Positions 41,641 through 52,042 of a stretch of DNA of 64,000 nt are shown here, piece by piece. How positions within the stretch are numbered: the stretch's first letter is position 1; each line of letters starts with the position of its first letter. Location of the stretch: assembly GCA_043228905.1 (NCBI GenBank), contig JBHGNT010000014.1, positions 7,440,001 through 7,504,000 on the forward strand. Direction: 5' to 3'. The notes below the pieces were generated by a model. It did not search any database and was not told the DNA's origin. It saw only the letters and a list, made by a program, of their open reading frames with translations. Both the position numbers and the translations under genes were made by a program. The DNA is from Azolla caroliniana. Taxonomy: Eukaryota; Polypodiophyta.

Positions 41641-42850
41641 GGACACCAAGTTCACTTCTTCATGGCATATCCGAGCTCCATGATCAGAATCCCTTTGCTA
41701 AACTTCATGACTCCGTTCTGGATGCTACCCGTGTAGCCTCCATCATCCAACTGACCGACTGATATCAGGTTCAACGAACCTCCGGAACGTGTTAGACGTC
41801 TTCCAACAACAACTTGCACCCGATTCACGTAGTCAACCACATGTCTCCTATGCCGACAATTTGACATGCACCTTCATTCCCCATCCTCACACAACTGTGA
41901 TCTCCGACTATGTAGGATGTGAAGCACTTCTGGTCAGGAGTAGGATGGAATGAAGCTCAGGGGTCGACCACCCACATCGTTTCGTCACTGACAAGATGTA
42001 GCTCGCTCTCTTCCGTGATGAGCAACAATTCTTCTTTGCTTGTTGCAATTGCCGACGTTCCTTTCCGATCCGAGCTTTGTCGGTCCGAATTTTCGTCGAG
42101 TCGGCACTGTGAACTCCTTTCTCTTTCTGGTAGTGTTGACAGTTCTTCTTGAAATGCCCCGACTTCCCACAATAGAAGCACGTGGGTCTCCCCGACTTTT
42201 CCCGGTTCTGGGGTCTCCGATTCTAGCCTCTCCCTTGTTGTCTGTTGGTTTCGGTAACTAGAGCTTTTGAGTTGGAGATCACTTGTCTATCCGATGAACT
42301 TGTTTATCCAACAAGCTTGATTTTACTCTCGCTAGGGATAGGTGTTTACCTTCCGGCCCGGGTTTGCCCAAAGTGACAACGAACGTCTCCCAGCAATCCG
42401 GAAGGGAACCGAGTAGCAACAACACCAGTACCTCGTTGGCTAGAGGTACTTCCAATGAGGTTGTCTGATTTATGAGCCCCTAGAAGGCTTTCATGTGCTC
42501 CGCCATGCTGGAGCCATCTTGATATCTGAGTCTCACTAACTTCTGGAATATTGAGACTCGATTTATATCATTCCTGTTATGAAATCTGATGCCTATCTTC
42601 TCCTAGAGTTCATGAGCCTTACTCTCTTCATTGAAGTTATTGTACAGGCTCATGTCTTCATATGCATCAGCTCCCAAGTGGGTGCATCTATTTTGTCCGA
42701 TTTTGCATCTCCACACTGTACCGACAACCAGAGATCTTTGACCACCAACATGTCCCTCATCTTCGACTTCCATACTGGGTAGTTGGAAGTGGTGAGCTTG
42801 AACATGCCCCCGAATGAATCTTCCATTTTCTTTCCTTTGTTGTTCGCTCT
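41640..42850 (-). pseudogene. Copia Bm gag and protease
   Basis: Gag begins 'MEDSFGGMFKLTTSNYPVWK' (ATG near 42826) and breaks after 'DAPTWELMHMKT'. Central Gag pieces ('GSSMAEHMKAF', 'LLLGSLPDCWETFVVTL' in shifted frames) lie at 42550-42330. The zinc knuckle CFYCGKSGHFKKNC is at about 42182-42140. Then come 'ITEESELHLVSDETMWVVDP' (protease active-site Asp, followed by a damaged S-G-A) and the region up to 'GVMKFSKGILIMELGYAMKK'. Confidence 0.75.
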
Positions 42851-42861
42851 AATACCAATTT

Positions 42862-43071
42862 GCTGCAAATAGTGCGCAAACACAACCAGGTCTTAATCAC
42901 TCGATGGAAGAAACAAAATTAAAATAAGGATGAATGCACTTACACAGTCAAACAAGACGACACATGATGTTTATGTGGACAACCTGAAGGAGATAAAACG
43001 ACCGGAGTTATCAGGCTCTGAACAAAATCACGATGAGAAGAGGTATTACAATGTAAGACTCAAAGGCAGCT
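42862..43071 (-). repeat. Bm 5' LTR, cut by copia B2
   Basis: It aligns with 35073-35188 plus the start of 38509-38914 and ends at the TGTTGGG start of the B2 LTR. The rest of the LTR is not found to the right of B2. Confidence 0.75.
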
Positions 43072-43577
43072 TGTTGGGAATTCGGTCCCTCCGGATGAGA
43101 ACCGGACGAGTCAGATGAAGGAACTAGATCCGGAAGGGTTCCGTATGAGACCCAGAAACCGGATCCAAGCATGTGTAAATATGTTTCATGGTGAGCCCAC
43201 CGAGGCTATATTTCCAAATAGCCCAAATGTCATATAAGTATAAATATGACTTAGGGCAATTACTTTAGTATGTGCTTATTGTGAGTTGTTGTATACAGAG
43301 AGAGAGAGAGAAAGAAAGAGAGAGAGAGAGAGAGAGATACAAAACTAGTTTTCTGTTTGTAATTGCCATTGGCAAAGACATAGAGCTCGAGGTCGTTGCC
43401 TCTATGTCTCACTTTGTATTCCTCCTCTCATACTGATAGTGGGAATCCGTGGGCTCCCATGGTTTTTTCCCATTTAGGGTTTTCCACGTAAACAATCTGT
43501 GTCATCTCGGTTTCAGATTGTTCTCTCTTCTATTCCTTGTTGAAGACTCGGTCGTGGCCGAGCGTTATTTCTGTTCA
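43072..43577 (+). repeat. 5' LTR of copia B2 (506 bp)
   Basis: It begins TGTTGGGAATTC and ends TTCTGTTCA, followed by AAC and the primer site TGGTATCAGAGC (43581). It shares the TATA region 'AAGTATAAATATGAC' and a GA tract with the B1 LTR, but lacks the 40-bp minisatellite. Confidence 0.8.
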
Positions 43578-43603
43578 AACTGGTATCAGAGCGAACAAAG
43601 GAA

Positions 43604-43985
43604 ATGGAAGAATCATTCAACGACATGTTCAAGCTCACTGGCTCCAACTACCCAATGTGGAAGTCGAAGATGAGGGACATGCTCATGATCAAAGATCTTT
43701 GGCTTCCGGTACAATTCAGGGACAAGATCGATGCCACGACATGGGAGGTGATGGACATGAAGACAACAACGTACATCCGGTGCTTCATCGACATGAGCCT
43801 ATATAACAAATTCAATGAAGAAAGTAAAGCTCATGTGCTCTAGGAGAAAATCGGCACTATGGTCGTAAATCAGGTTTCAGTATTCCAGAAGTTAGTGAGA
43901 CTCTGGTACTAGGACGGATCTAGCATGACGGAGAACATGAACGCATTTCAGGGGCTCATAAACCAAAAAACTTCACTTGAAGTAA
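43604..43985 (+). pseudogene. Copia B2 gag, truncated
   Basis: The ATG at 43604 gives MEESFNDMFKLTGSNYPMWK, then 'TTYIRCFIDMSLYNKFNEES' and a TAG near 43841. Gag homology continues to 'EVTQ' near 43990, then switches to integrase without the zinc knuckle or protease that B1 has. About 1 kb has been deleted, with the short shared string 'caagyggacacgaag' at the joint. Confidence 0.8.
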
Positions 43986-45115
43986 CTCAAGCGGACACGA
44001 AGTCACATGCCGGATCGCAGTACTTCGTGATGTTCATAGACGACCACAACCGGAAGCTGTGGGTCTCACCGTTGAAGATAAAGGATTAGGTGCTATCCAT
44101 CTTCAAGGAGCTCCACGCGAGAGTGGAAAGAGAAATTGGCTAGAAGTTGAAGGTGGTTCGAGCAGATAACAAAGGAGAATACTGGGGGCAACTCGAGGAG
44201 TACTGCCAGTCGAAGGGAATTCGACTCGAATTTACTGTGCCGAAGACGTCGGAATTGAACGGGTTGGCTGAACGGATGAACCGAACGATAATGGAGAGAG
44301 TCCGAAGCATGCTAGCACATGCCAAGTTACCCAAAAAGTTTTGGGCTGAGGCGCTGATGACGACGACCTATGTGATAAACAAATCACCCTTAGCACCCTT
44401 GGAAGGAGACTCACCGCAGAAACTATGGACTGGTAAAGATGTATCTTACCAACATCTGAAGGTGTTTGGTTGAAGATAAAGGATCAGGTGCTATCTGTCT
44501 TCAAGGAGCTCCACGCGAGAGTAGAAAGAGAAATTGGCTGGAAGTTGAAGGTGGTTCGAGTAGATAACAAAGGAGAATATCGGGGACAATTCGAGGAGTA
44601 CTGCTAGTTGAAGGGAATCCGGCTTGAATTTACCGTGCTGAAGATGTTAGAATTGAACAGGTTGGCTGAACGAATGAACCAGACGATAATGGAGAGAGTC
44701 CGAAGCATGCTAGCACATGCCAAGTTACCCAATATGTTTTGGGCTAAGGCGCTAATGACGACGACCTATGTGATAAACAGATTACCCTTAGCACCCTAGG
44801 AAGGACTCACTGCAGAAACTATGGCCCAGTAAAGATGTATCTTGCTGGCATCTGAAGGTGTTTGGTTGTCTCGCATATTTGCATGTCGCAAAGGACAAGA
44901 GAGAAAATCTAGATCCGTAGTTCAAGCCATGTATATTCCTTGGATACGACGATGATGAGTTCGGGTACCGGGTGTGGGATCTGGTTCACAAGAAGGCGTT
45001 CCGGAGTCGGGACATAGTCTTCATGGAAGACAAGACCCTTGCTGACTGGGAGTCGGAGAAGAAGAAGAAGATGGACTCCAGATCGATTGACGGAGACAGG
45101 TTTGAGAACACAAGG
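43986..45115 (+). pseudogene. Copia B2 integrase with tandem duplication
   Basis: 'DTKSHAGSQYFVMFIDDHNR' opens the core. Then comes a segment from 'KVVRADNKGEYWGQLEEYCQ' (second Asp) through 'NGLAERMNRTIMERVRSMLA' (Glu) to 'HLKVFG' (44071-44468). It is repeated at 44469-44866 with small differences ('RVDNKGEYRGQFEEYC', 'NRLAERMNQTIMERVRSML'). The offset is 398 bp, not a multiple of three, so the frame is broken. It continues with 'YRVWDLVHKKAFRSRDIVFM' to about 45060. Confidence 0.8.
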
Positions 45116-46155
45116 ATTTACCCGGTTGGAAACTGAATGTTAGCTGATAACCAGATGCCACTCGACGAACCGACCGAATTCGGACAAGAAACCAAACCTA
45201 CCGAAGGAGAAGAAGAAGAAGACACTAGAACCGGACAAAATCCCGAATCGGATTCAGATTCGGAACAGATGGAGGAACAAGTTGCTGAAAACCAAGGTCA
45301 GAGATACCCTCTCCGAGAGAGAAGAGCCCCCCCGGAGATTTCTGGATGCAAAGCACGTATTGCTGACCGATGAGGGGGAGTCGGAAAGCTTCGAAGAAGT
45401 AAAGAAAGACACCCATAGCCGCAAGTGGTTAAGTGCCATGCAGGACGAGATGGATTCCCTACATGAGAACCACACATATGAATTAACGGAGCTGCCGAAA
45501 GGAAAGAGAGAACTCCAGAATAAGTGGGTGTACGAGCTGAAACCGGGAGACGCCGGAAATCCACCGAGGAACAAGGCTCGGATCGTGGTGAAGGGTTTCC
45601 AACAGAAGAACGGTGTTGATTTCGATGAAATCTTTGCCCCGGTAGTAAAGATGACATCCATCCATACGGTATTGGACGTCAAGACGACATTCTGACATGG
45701 TGACCCTGAAGACGAGATCTACATGCATCAACCGGAAGGATTGCAGAAGAAAAGGAAGGAGCACCTGGTGTGCCGGCTGAAGAAGAGCTTATACGGATTG
45801 AAGCAAGCCCCCTGGAAATGGTACTGGAAGTTCGACTCCTTCATGAACGATCAAGGGTACCAGAAAACGCAAGCCGATCACTGCGTGTTTGTGAAGAAAT
45901 TCGATGGAGGCGATTTCCTAATACTCCTTCTATACGTGGATCACATGTTGATTGTCGGATCGGACCGAACCAAAATCGAGATGATGAAGAAGGCCCTGAA
46001 CCGGACCTTCTCCATGAAAGATTTGGGTTCGGCAGGACAAATCTTAGGGATGCACATCATCTGGGATTGAACGAAGAAGCTATTGGGGTTGTCACAAGAA
46101 AAGTATGTGACAAAGGTGCTTCAGTTGTTGAACACGTCGTATGCAAAACCAATCG
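45116..46155 (+). pseudogene. Copia B2 reverse transcriptase part
   Basis: An acidic linker and 'RYPLRERRAPPE' precede 'LSAMQDEMDSLHENHTYELT', 'NKWVYELKPGDAG' and '[20 protein letters not shown]'. A deletion and TGA occur near 45693. '[20 protein letters not shown]' and 'FLILLLYVDHMLIVGSDRTK' follow. The second Asp of the catalytic YVDD is His (YVDH), which should abolish polymerase activity. The sequence ends at 'AKPIG' near 46155. Confidence 0.8.
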
Positions 46156-46627
46156 GTCTACGGTCAATCCTTCGACCTAGACCTCAAAGTGACTGTGGTC
46201 CAATGAATGGTATGGTCGTAACGTAATACTTAGTGGGATACCTCCCGTAACGTAGTAGTGTATAAGGGAGACGGCTACAACCAAACTCCTTAGACAGTGG
46301 ACTAGCAACCACACTGTTACTCACGCCTACGCTCTTACGACTACACTACGCCACCAAGGATCACAGACACACAGTAGATTAACCACAGATACACACAGAT
46401 ATCAGAGAAGATAGAACTCTATTAAGATACGCTTCTTACATTCAAAATTACACGCTACCTCTATCAGAGGATTTTTGCCCTTTATGGGTCTTTTTAGCCA
46501 TTCACGCTTCCCGCGTGAACTGTTAACATGCATTACAATTTTACTATATTATATTCCTACGCTCCTGTCCGTTGGTTACTATTCCGGCGGACAACACCTG
46601 GCATGCCTGTGGGACAGTGCCATGGCA
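46156..46627 (-). repeat. LTR-like 3' end of G3
   Basis: It is homologous to 3161-3622 and contains the 'cagtagattaaccacagata' block. Its left boundary at about 46156 is imprecise. Confidence 0.6.
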
Positions 46628-46643
46628 AGTCGGACCCACCCCT

Positions 46644-47130
46644 TTAATCTTCCTCCAAAATGGCCCGGATGTTTGGTTCTACTCCAGCGTTCGGGTCCGG
46701 GGATGGCGTAGTGTCCATAGGCACGTCGGTACGTGGTTCCAGTACCTGCTCGGGAGGGCTGCCTATGGTGTCGTTGGCTTCTTGTGTGGGCGGTCTGGGC
46801 TCTGCGGGCTCATCGTGTGCTATGGTGGTCGGTTCCGCCGTCGGCGGGCTTGTGGTAGGTCGGGATTCTGTTTTGTCTGTAACCTCCTCCATGTTGTTGG
46901 TCATAGTCGTGCACTTTGGTGAGTGAGGCTGGGGTTCCTCTTGATCGGCGGTTTCGCTTTTTGGTATTGCGGGGGACTCTGCTTGCCGTTCCGTGCTGTG
47001 CACCGTAGTGGTTCTTTCCGGTGACATGGGTTGAGGTTCCTCTTGTTCGGCAGTATCCGGAATAGGTATCACGATGGATTCCTTGTTGGTTCACCTGTTG
47101 CCGACTTGCGTGATTTGGTGAAATAGGCCC
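46644..47130 (-). CDS. Acidic Pro/Glu/Thr-rich extra ORF of G3
   Basis: An open frame of 142 codons from 47072 (MIPIPDTAEQEEPQPMSPER) ends in TAA inside the polypurine tract at 46644. It consists of loose repeats: 'DTAEQEEPQPMSPERTTTVH', 'ETADQEEPQPHSPKCTTMTN', 'MEEVTDKTESRPTTSP'. The C-terminus reads 'NAGVEPNIRAILEED'. The frame may continue upstream of 47072, as in G2. Function unknown. It is the better preserved of the two copies. Confidence 0.6.
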
Positions 47131-47164
47131 TCCTGACTTTCACCATTGTCCGGCCCTAGGGATT

Positions 47165-47182
47165 AACACAATTTTTGGCGAC
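47165..47182 (+). promoter_or_regulatory. Possible primer-binding site of G1
   Basis: TTTTTGGCGACCACGATTCC lies shortly before the gag coding region. TGGCGAC is the start of the tRNA-Arg-type primer site used by some plant gypsy elements, but the rest does not match, and no LTR end is recognisable to its left. Confidence 0.35.
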
Positions 47183-47222
47183 CACGATTCCTGCACAATC
47201 GCAGCGAACAACGACGGGAATG

Positions 47223-48930
47223 GATGACGTGACCAACGAACGACCCGATTACGGAGCGAGCAAGAAGGCTTGCTGAACGACTAAGGAAGCGAGAGGTTTT
47301 CCAGCAAGCGGCAGAAGAAATAAGAGCGGATTGCTCATTTTTCAAGGTGATCCGGAGAGTGGCCAAGGAGTCACTTCGGCTACCACAAAACGACTACCTG
47401 GAGGAAGGAAGCAGCCTCCGCGACGCGGAATCCCTTCTCCTGGCATTGGCAGCGGGCGAAGGCAAATCCCAAGCATTTTCGGAATTTGAATCGGGTTCGG
47501 ACGGGGAATACAGCGCGCAGACGAACTATTGTAGTAGTAATGACACCCCAGACGGACCAGGGGACGAGGAGTTGGATACCTTACCGACACCGAAACCAGA
47601 ATTGACAACGCTGGAACCTCCGACACGAGAAGTCGAGCACACTCCAGAACCAGAACTAGAAGTCGAGAACGAGAGACCTCCGACACCAGAAGTCATGGAG
47701 GAGAGACCTCCGACGCCGATAGAGGGAAAGACCACCGACACCACCAGCCCGCGTACCGCAACCAGACAAAGATATGCCATTCCAATATCCCAGATATTGG
47801 GATGATTCGGACGTGGAAGCCCACGTCCATGCGTTTCAGCAGACCTGGGAGGCAAACCATGTGTCCCAACGCTTAAATGCAGCCGAAGAGGAACGCTCAA
47901 AAAGGGCAGAGTTCGGCATGACCTTGGAGGGACTGGCCGCCAGATGGCACCGAACACAAGATCCCAGCACCATCCCCACGTTTGAAACATTAAAGACAAA
48001 ATTCTTGCATTTCTTTTACAGTATCCGGCAGGAAGCAACAGAGAACATTCAACAGTTTGTCATCCGGTTCCAGCAGATCCACAGTCAGCTCAACCGGACA
48101 CCACCGGAGGAAGAAACAAAGGCCATATTCTTAGCAGCCCTCTAGGAACCCTTACGTACGGTGTGCACCGTTATTGATTTCCGCACCAGCAGCATAGATC
48201 AAGTGATCGACCGAGTTTGGGAAATGGAAACCTCAAGTTCATGGCTAACCATGGGTATACTTCAGCGTGCACTACCAACAGAAGAGGACCTCCGTTTCCG
48301 ACAAGCAATTCAATGTACGACATGCCTGAATGTCGGACATTTGGCGCTGGAATGCACCATGCGTTCCCAATGCTTGCTCTGCCACTCCAGAAGTCACACA
48401 ATGGAACGGTGCGAGTATAACTTGTTAAATCGGCAAGCACCACCAGTCCGGCAAATTGAACCACGGAGCAATCAGGAGGAAGAAGAAGAACGTTGGCGGC
48501 GAGAGGAGCGCTACTGACCAGCACAAGATGTCCGGTACAACGATCGAAGAGACGCTTATGACTGGTATGACAGACAGGATAGATACCGAGACTATAATGG
48601 ACGGTACGAGAGATACAACCGTGATCACTCCCCTGGTTACAACCACCGACGGGACGACTATCGCAAGTATGACAACCAACACCGTCAAGGTTACCGAAAC
48701 AAAAAGAATTTCAAGAAACGTTCATTTCAACAAAACGGGGGTCGTCCACGGGAACCGGAAAAGGGCACTCCAAGCAGCCAACCGGACCAAAACCAAGCAC
48801 TCACCACAGGACCTCCACCAAGCACACATGCCGAATCCAGCAACGCCCGAAAGCCGTACTGTTATTATTGCCGACAAGAAGGACACTATAGTAATCAATG
48901 TCCGGCGAAGAGCTACGACAAGAGACCAGC
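47223..48930 (+). pseudogene. G1 gag with three zinc knuckles
   Basis: The N-terminal part (about 47233-47800) has 'ERARRLAERLRKREVFQQAA' and an acidic Pro-rich stretch ('PTPEVMEERPPTPIEGKTTD'). After a frame change near 47790 the capsid-like domain follows: 'YPRYWDDSDVEAHVHAFQQT', 'LEGLAARWHRTQDPSTIPTF', 'FIRFQQIHSQLNRTPPEEET'-like. Three zinc knuckles are present: CTTCLNVGHLALEC (about 48319), CLLCHSRSHTMERC (about 48373) and, after an Arg/Tyr-rich spacer, CYYCRQEGHYSNQC (about 48861). In-frame stops lie at 48143, 48515 and 49124. Confidence 0.8.
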
Positions 48931-48934
48931 GGTG

Positions 48935-49646
48935 AACATGGTAGATGTGGAAGTCCCGGACATACAACAAGTCACTACAAGATCTAAAGGCAAAGCCACG
49001 GAGTGGGAAACTCAAGAAGTCATCCGGAAGCAGGCAACCAAATGGGTGAAGAAGGAAAATGAGCAGAATGCGGCAGAACTCGAACAACAAAAGGAGAATG
49101 CCGAAGAGCTCACTGGCCCGGGGTAGCCCGAAAACCCAACATGGCAGGCGTTACAAGAATGCCAAATAACGTTGCCGTTAGGCCGGCTATTGCAACAGGT
49201 ACCACGCTTCACGGAAGGACTGAAGACAGGAAGGACGGCAGCTGACACACCATCGGCTCCGGCATTCTTTTCAAATCCGGAGGAAGGACCGACAGTGGTG
49301 GACACGAGTAGTCTGACAATCACAACCATCGTGAAAGGAAATGAGCTACCGGGCACGATTATCGATGGAGGATCCGACGTGAACGTGATCAGCCTCCGAA
49401 CGTGTAACACTCTAGGAATCCATGACTGGGAACCATGGCCATTTTGGCTTCGGATGGTGGACACAAGCTCAGTACGGCCGACCGGATTAATACATGATCT
49501 AGAAGTGACCATCGGGGGTCACACATTTCGCATTTCCGCAGTAGTTCTCCAACTACAGGCTCAGGGAGCTTACCCACTATTGTTGGGATGCCCTTGGTTA
49601 AAAACAACACACATCAAGCAAAACTGGAGGAAGAATATAATTACGT
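48935..49646 (+). pseudogene. G1 protease region, interrupted by F
   Basis: The region is collinear with 7934-7200 of G2. A charged helical linker, 'TLPLGRLLQQVPRFTEGLKT', the active-site segment 'GTIIDGGSDVNVISLRTCNT' (D-G-G) and 'AQGAYPLLLGCPWLKTTHIK' are present. After 'NWRKNIIT' the element F is inserted at ACGT. If F and one ACGT are removed, the frame continues as 'NIITFRCGKEK' at 56231. Confidence 0.85.
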
Positions 49647-50357
49647 TGTCGTAGTGTATTCCGCACACTACGTGAAAACCATAAAATAATATATCCGAAT
49701 TTAGATACATATAAATAAATAAATAAATAATATATCAAAAGAATTTATCCCATGCATAGGGCAGGATTCGAACCATGCACATCCACGTAGATAAACCCCA
49801 ACTTTACCATTGTAATAACTTATCTTTAGTGTTATAAATATAGATTTAATACGTATAAGACCTTTATTTACACATACCTTTATTAAAAGGTAAAAATCAT
49901 GTATTCTTTAGAGTGTGAATATTTTATTTACACGTGACATTAAAAGTGACTCATGCACATCTAGCGTGCACGAGCCCTATATTTAGGAAATGATAAAACA
50001 TCACATGCTCATTTAGTGTGCATGGGGCACTTTAGGTGAAAAAGCATGAAGCCATGCTTAGCCTCTTCCATCTTTATATAAGGAGGAGAAAAATATGTAT
50101 ATGGTTGTTGATTAATATAGAAGAATTGATCAATCTAATATATTCGTGGGATTCACGAATTTTGCCATCTAAATTACTCTTATAATCTAAATATTGTTTT
50201 AAAATACACTAAACTCGTGGGATTCACGAGATTACTATCTTACTTCTCTTCCTATTATTCATAACTAGCCTTAAGTTGTATTCCTCTTCCTCCTAGTCCA
50301 AAACCTCGGCGGTTCCCACCCGACTCACGCAACGATCCGGAGCCGAAGGGCACGACA
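49647..50357 (+). repeat. 5' LTR of gypsy F (711 bp)
   Basis: It runs TGTCGTAGTG...GGCACGACA. A TATA box, TTTATATAAGG, is at about 50073-50083. Two hairpins share the loop GGATT: ATTCGTG/CACGAAT (50142-50160) and CTCGTG/CACGAG (50214-50230). A minus-strand tRNA-like segment (about 49755-49840) has the B-box GGTTCGAATCC (plus-strand positions 49764-49774). Confidence 0.95.
49755..49840 (-). other. tRNA-like segment in the F LTR, antisense to the element
   Basis: Read on the minus strand: 'ttattacaatggtaaag...' (A-box-like), then GGTTCGAATCC, an exact B-box consensus, in 'tgcatGGTTCGAATCCtgccc'. The arms pair poorly, so it is not a functional tRNA gene. It is repeated in the right LTR at about 55624-55709. 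Confidence 0.45.
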
Positions 50358-50360
50358 CAG

Positions 50361-50380
50361 TTGGTGAACCCGACGTGAAG
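50361..50380 (+). promoter_or_regulatory. Primer-binding site of gypsy F (tRNA-Trp type)
   Basis: TTGGTGAACCCGACGTGAAG begins three bases after the LTR; 18 positions are identical to E1. Confidence 0.8.
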
Positions 50381-50395
50381 ACGGGTGGCAAGGAG

Positions 50396-51480
50396 ATGGA
50401 AAATCAACAAGAGGCTAGCAACATGATGATGATGTTCGAGTGCATGCTACAAGAACAACGCGCGATGTCGGAGATAGCGGCCTCAGTGGAGCGGCTCGTA
50501 CAACGAAACGGGCAATTCAACGGGAAAGACGTGTCGCGGTATCTTCGGGATTACAAGGTGGAGATGCTACGGTGCGGAATATCGGAAGGACTGCAAGTGA
50601 CGTCCTTCAATCGGGTGGCGACCGACGGGCTTCAAGCAAGCATCCACGGGCTACGACAGCAAAATCCGACATGGGAGGCGTTTGAAGTAGAGCTAAAGAG
50701 GACGTTCGCCATCGAGGATTCCTCCAAGGCGACGCGAGGGGGATTCGAAGATTGGGTGGAGACGCCGGACAAGGGATTGCGACGAGCATAAGGAGGCGCT
50801 ACGGCGGGATCTCATCTACTACGAGGGAAACCGGATTCATTCGATGGACTCTCGGAAGCCACTCTGACCGAACTTCCGGAAAGGCGGCATGAAGAAGGTG
50901 CTCGAGGAGGAATTGGCGGCGAGAAGCAACTATGCGACAACCGCGGGAATATGTGTCGGGGAGTCATCGAGAGCAAAGACGTCTTTTTGGCCGGAAGTTC
51001 TAGAAAACACCGAGAAAACCGACTCCAACGAGATCCGAAGCACCGCGGAAGGCGTCCGGGAAGCTACGGGATGGGAGTGCCCTGTCGACAAGAATAGCGT
51101 ATACGCCCTGTGTCAATTACATAAGGTGTATGTGGACGAGAAACGACGACGAACGGAGGATGCGGCCGGTCCATCGAAGATACCGGAAAGCTGGAACTCC
51201 GGAGGTAAGGGAAAAGAAAAGGCGACTCCGGCATTCAAGCTCGCCTCGGACATAGAACAACAAACCGACTTGAAAAGAGTGTTCGAGGAAAGAATCTTGG
51301 ATAGCCGGGTAGATTTCTCGCTTCGAGAGCTACTCGGAATAGCAAAGAAGGAGTTCCACAATCTTCTCGTAGATCTCGTGAAGCGAAAAAGACAAAGTAC
51401 GGAGGAAAATGCTCCAAGGGTGAATGCGAACACCGTTTTAATGAACGACACCGAAGTGGAGGACGAAATTCCGAACTCCC
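50396..51480 (+). pseudogene. Gypsy F gag, internally deleted
   Basis: The ATG at 50396 (MENQQEASNMMMMFECMLQE) opens Gag, with 'RNGQFNGKDVSRYLRDYKVE' and 'GFEDWVETPDKGLRRA', which stops at 50789. Compared with C, the following ~150 residues including the zinc knuckle are missing. The spacer resumes in shifted frames ('RRDLIYYEGNRIHSMDS') and from 50889 is open: 'MKKVLEEELAARSNYATTAG', 'VREATGWECPVDKNSVYALC'. Without the knuckle this Gag should package RNA poorly. Confidence 0.8.
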
Positions 51481-51484
51481 ACTA

Positions 51485-51926
51485 TACAAGGCCAGATTGG
51501 GCACGCGCGACTACGGAAACTCCGGTCCGAATCGGCAACATCAAAGAAACTGTGCTAGCATTGATTGATCACGGATCGGAGATCAACTTGATGTCCAAGG
51601 AGTTCTACCGGAAGGGGAAGTGGTCTATTAACACCAACCATGGATGGAAGATTCGGGCGGCCACCAAAGCAACGGAAGATCTATTTGCGGCTTGTCCGGA
51701 TGTGACGGTGAAGATCGGGGATGTGACGGGGCGGCCACATTCCGTCATCCTCGGCCAACCCTTTATCACGGCATCACGGATGGAGACGAAGGTGCTCGAT
51801 AGCGGTGCGGCTTTTGCACGAATTCGGAGCCAAAACGGTGGGAAATCAGTCCAATTCCTAACGGTGCCGGCAAATCACGAAAGGAACAAGAGGGAACTCT
51901 TGTCCCAAGTGAGAATGGATTTTTAA
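51485..51926 (+). pseudogene. Gypsy F aspartic protease region
   Basis: It continues the frame from 50889: 'ETVLALIDHGSEINLMSKEF' (active-site D-H-G), 'NHGWKIRAATKATEDLFAAC' and 'GRPHSVILGQPFITASRMET'. Before 'SVILG' about eight residues present in C ('EIDQHFLVQETS' region) are missing. The frame ends at 51926 after 'ELLSQVRMDF'. Confidence 0.8.
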
Positions 51927-52042
51927 AGCGGACTGTTGCGGAGTGGGGAAGTGATAGTCCGAGAAGCCCTGATACCCCACACAGGAAGAAAACTCTCGGA
52001 GCAAAACATGTACGAATCGGTCCGGATGGGGCATCTACGTAC

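Larger units (their letters stand above)
35073..43071 (-). mobile_element. Ty1/copia element Bm, minus strand, with nested E1
   Basis: The 3' LTR is 35073-35188 plus 38509-38914 (about 522 bp once E1 is removed). The internal part is 38915-42861, and the 5' LTR is 42862-43071, cut by copia B2 after 210 bp. Order on the minus strand: 5' LTR, primer site (GGTATTAGAGC near 42858), gag, zinc knuckle, protease, integrase, RT, RNase H, polypurine tract (GAATGGGGAGAT), 3' LTR (TGTTGAGATATC...TTTGCAACA). Internal proteins resemble B1 and B2, but the LTR is different in much of its length. All domains carry frameshifts. Confidence 0.8.
43072..46155 (+). mobile_element. Ty1/copia element B2, internally deleted and 3'-truncated
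   Basis: It has an LTR (43072-43577), primer site (43581), gag start, a direct joint from gag to integrase, a tandemly duplicated integrase segment, then the RT. It stops at about 46155 ('KPIG') where the LTR-like end of G3 begins. It is closely related to B1. Confidence 0.8.
46156..47140 (-). mobile_element. 3' end of gypsy element G3 (G2 family), minus strand
   Basis: It aligns with 3161-4180 of G2: LTR-like part 46156-46627, polypurine tract GGAGGAAGATTAAAGGGG (about 46642-46659), then the acidic extra ORF. Homology with G2 ends near 47130. It is joined head to head with plus-strand G1, without an LTR between them. Confidence 0.75.
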
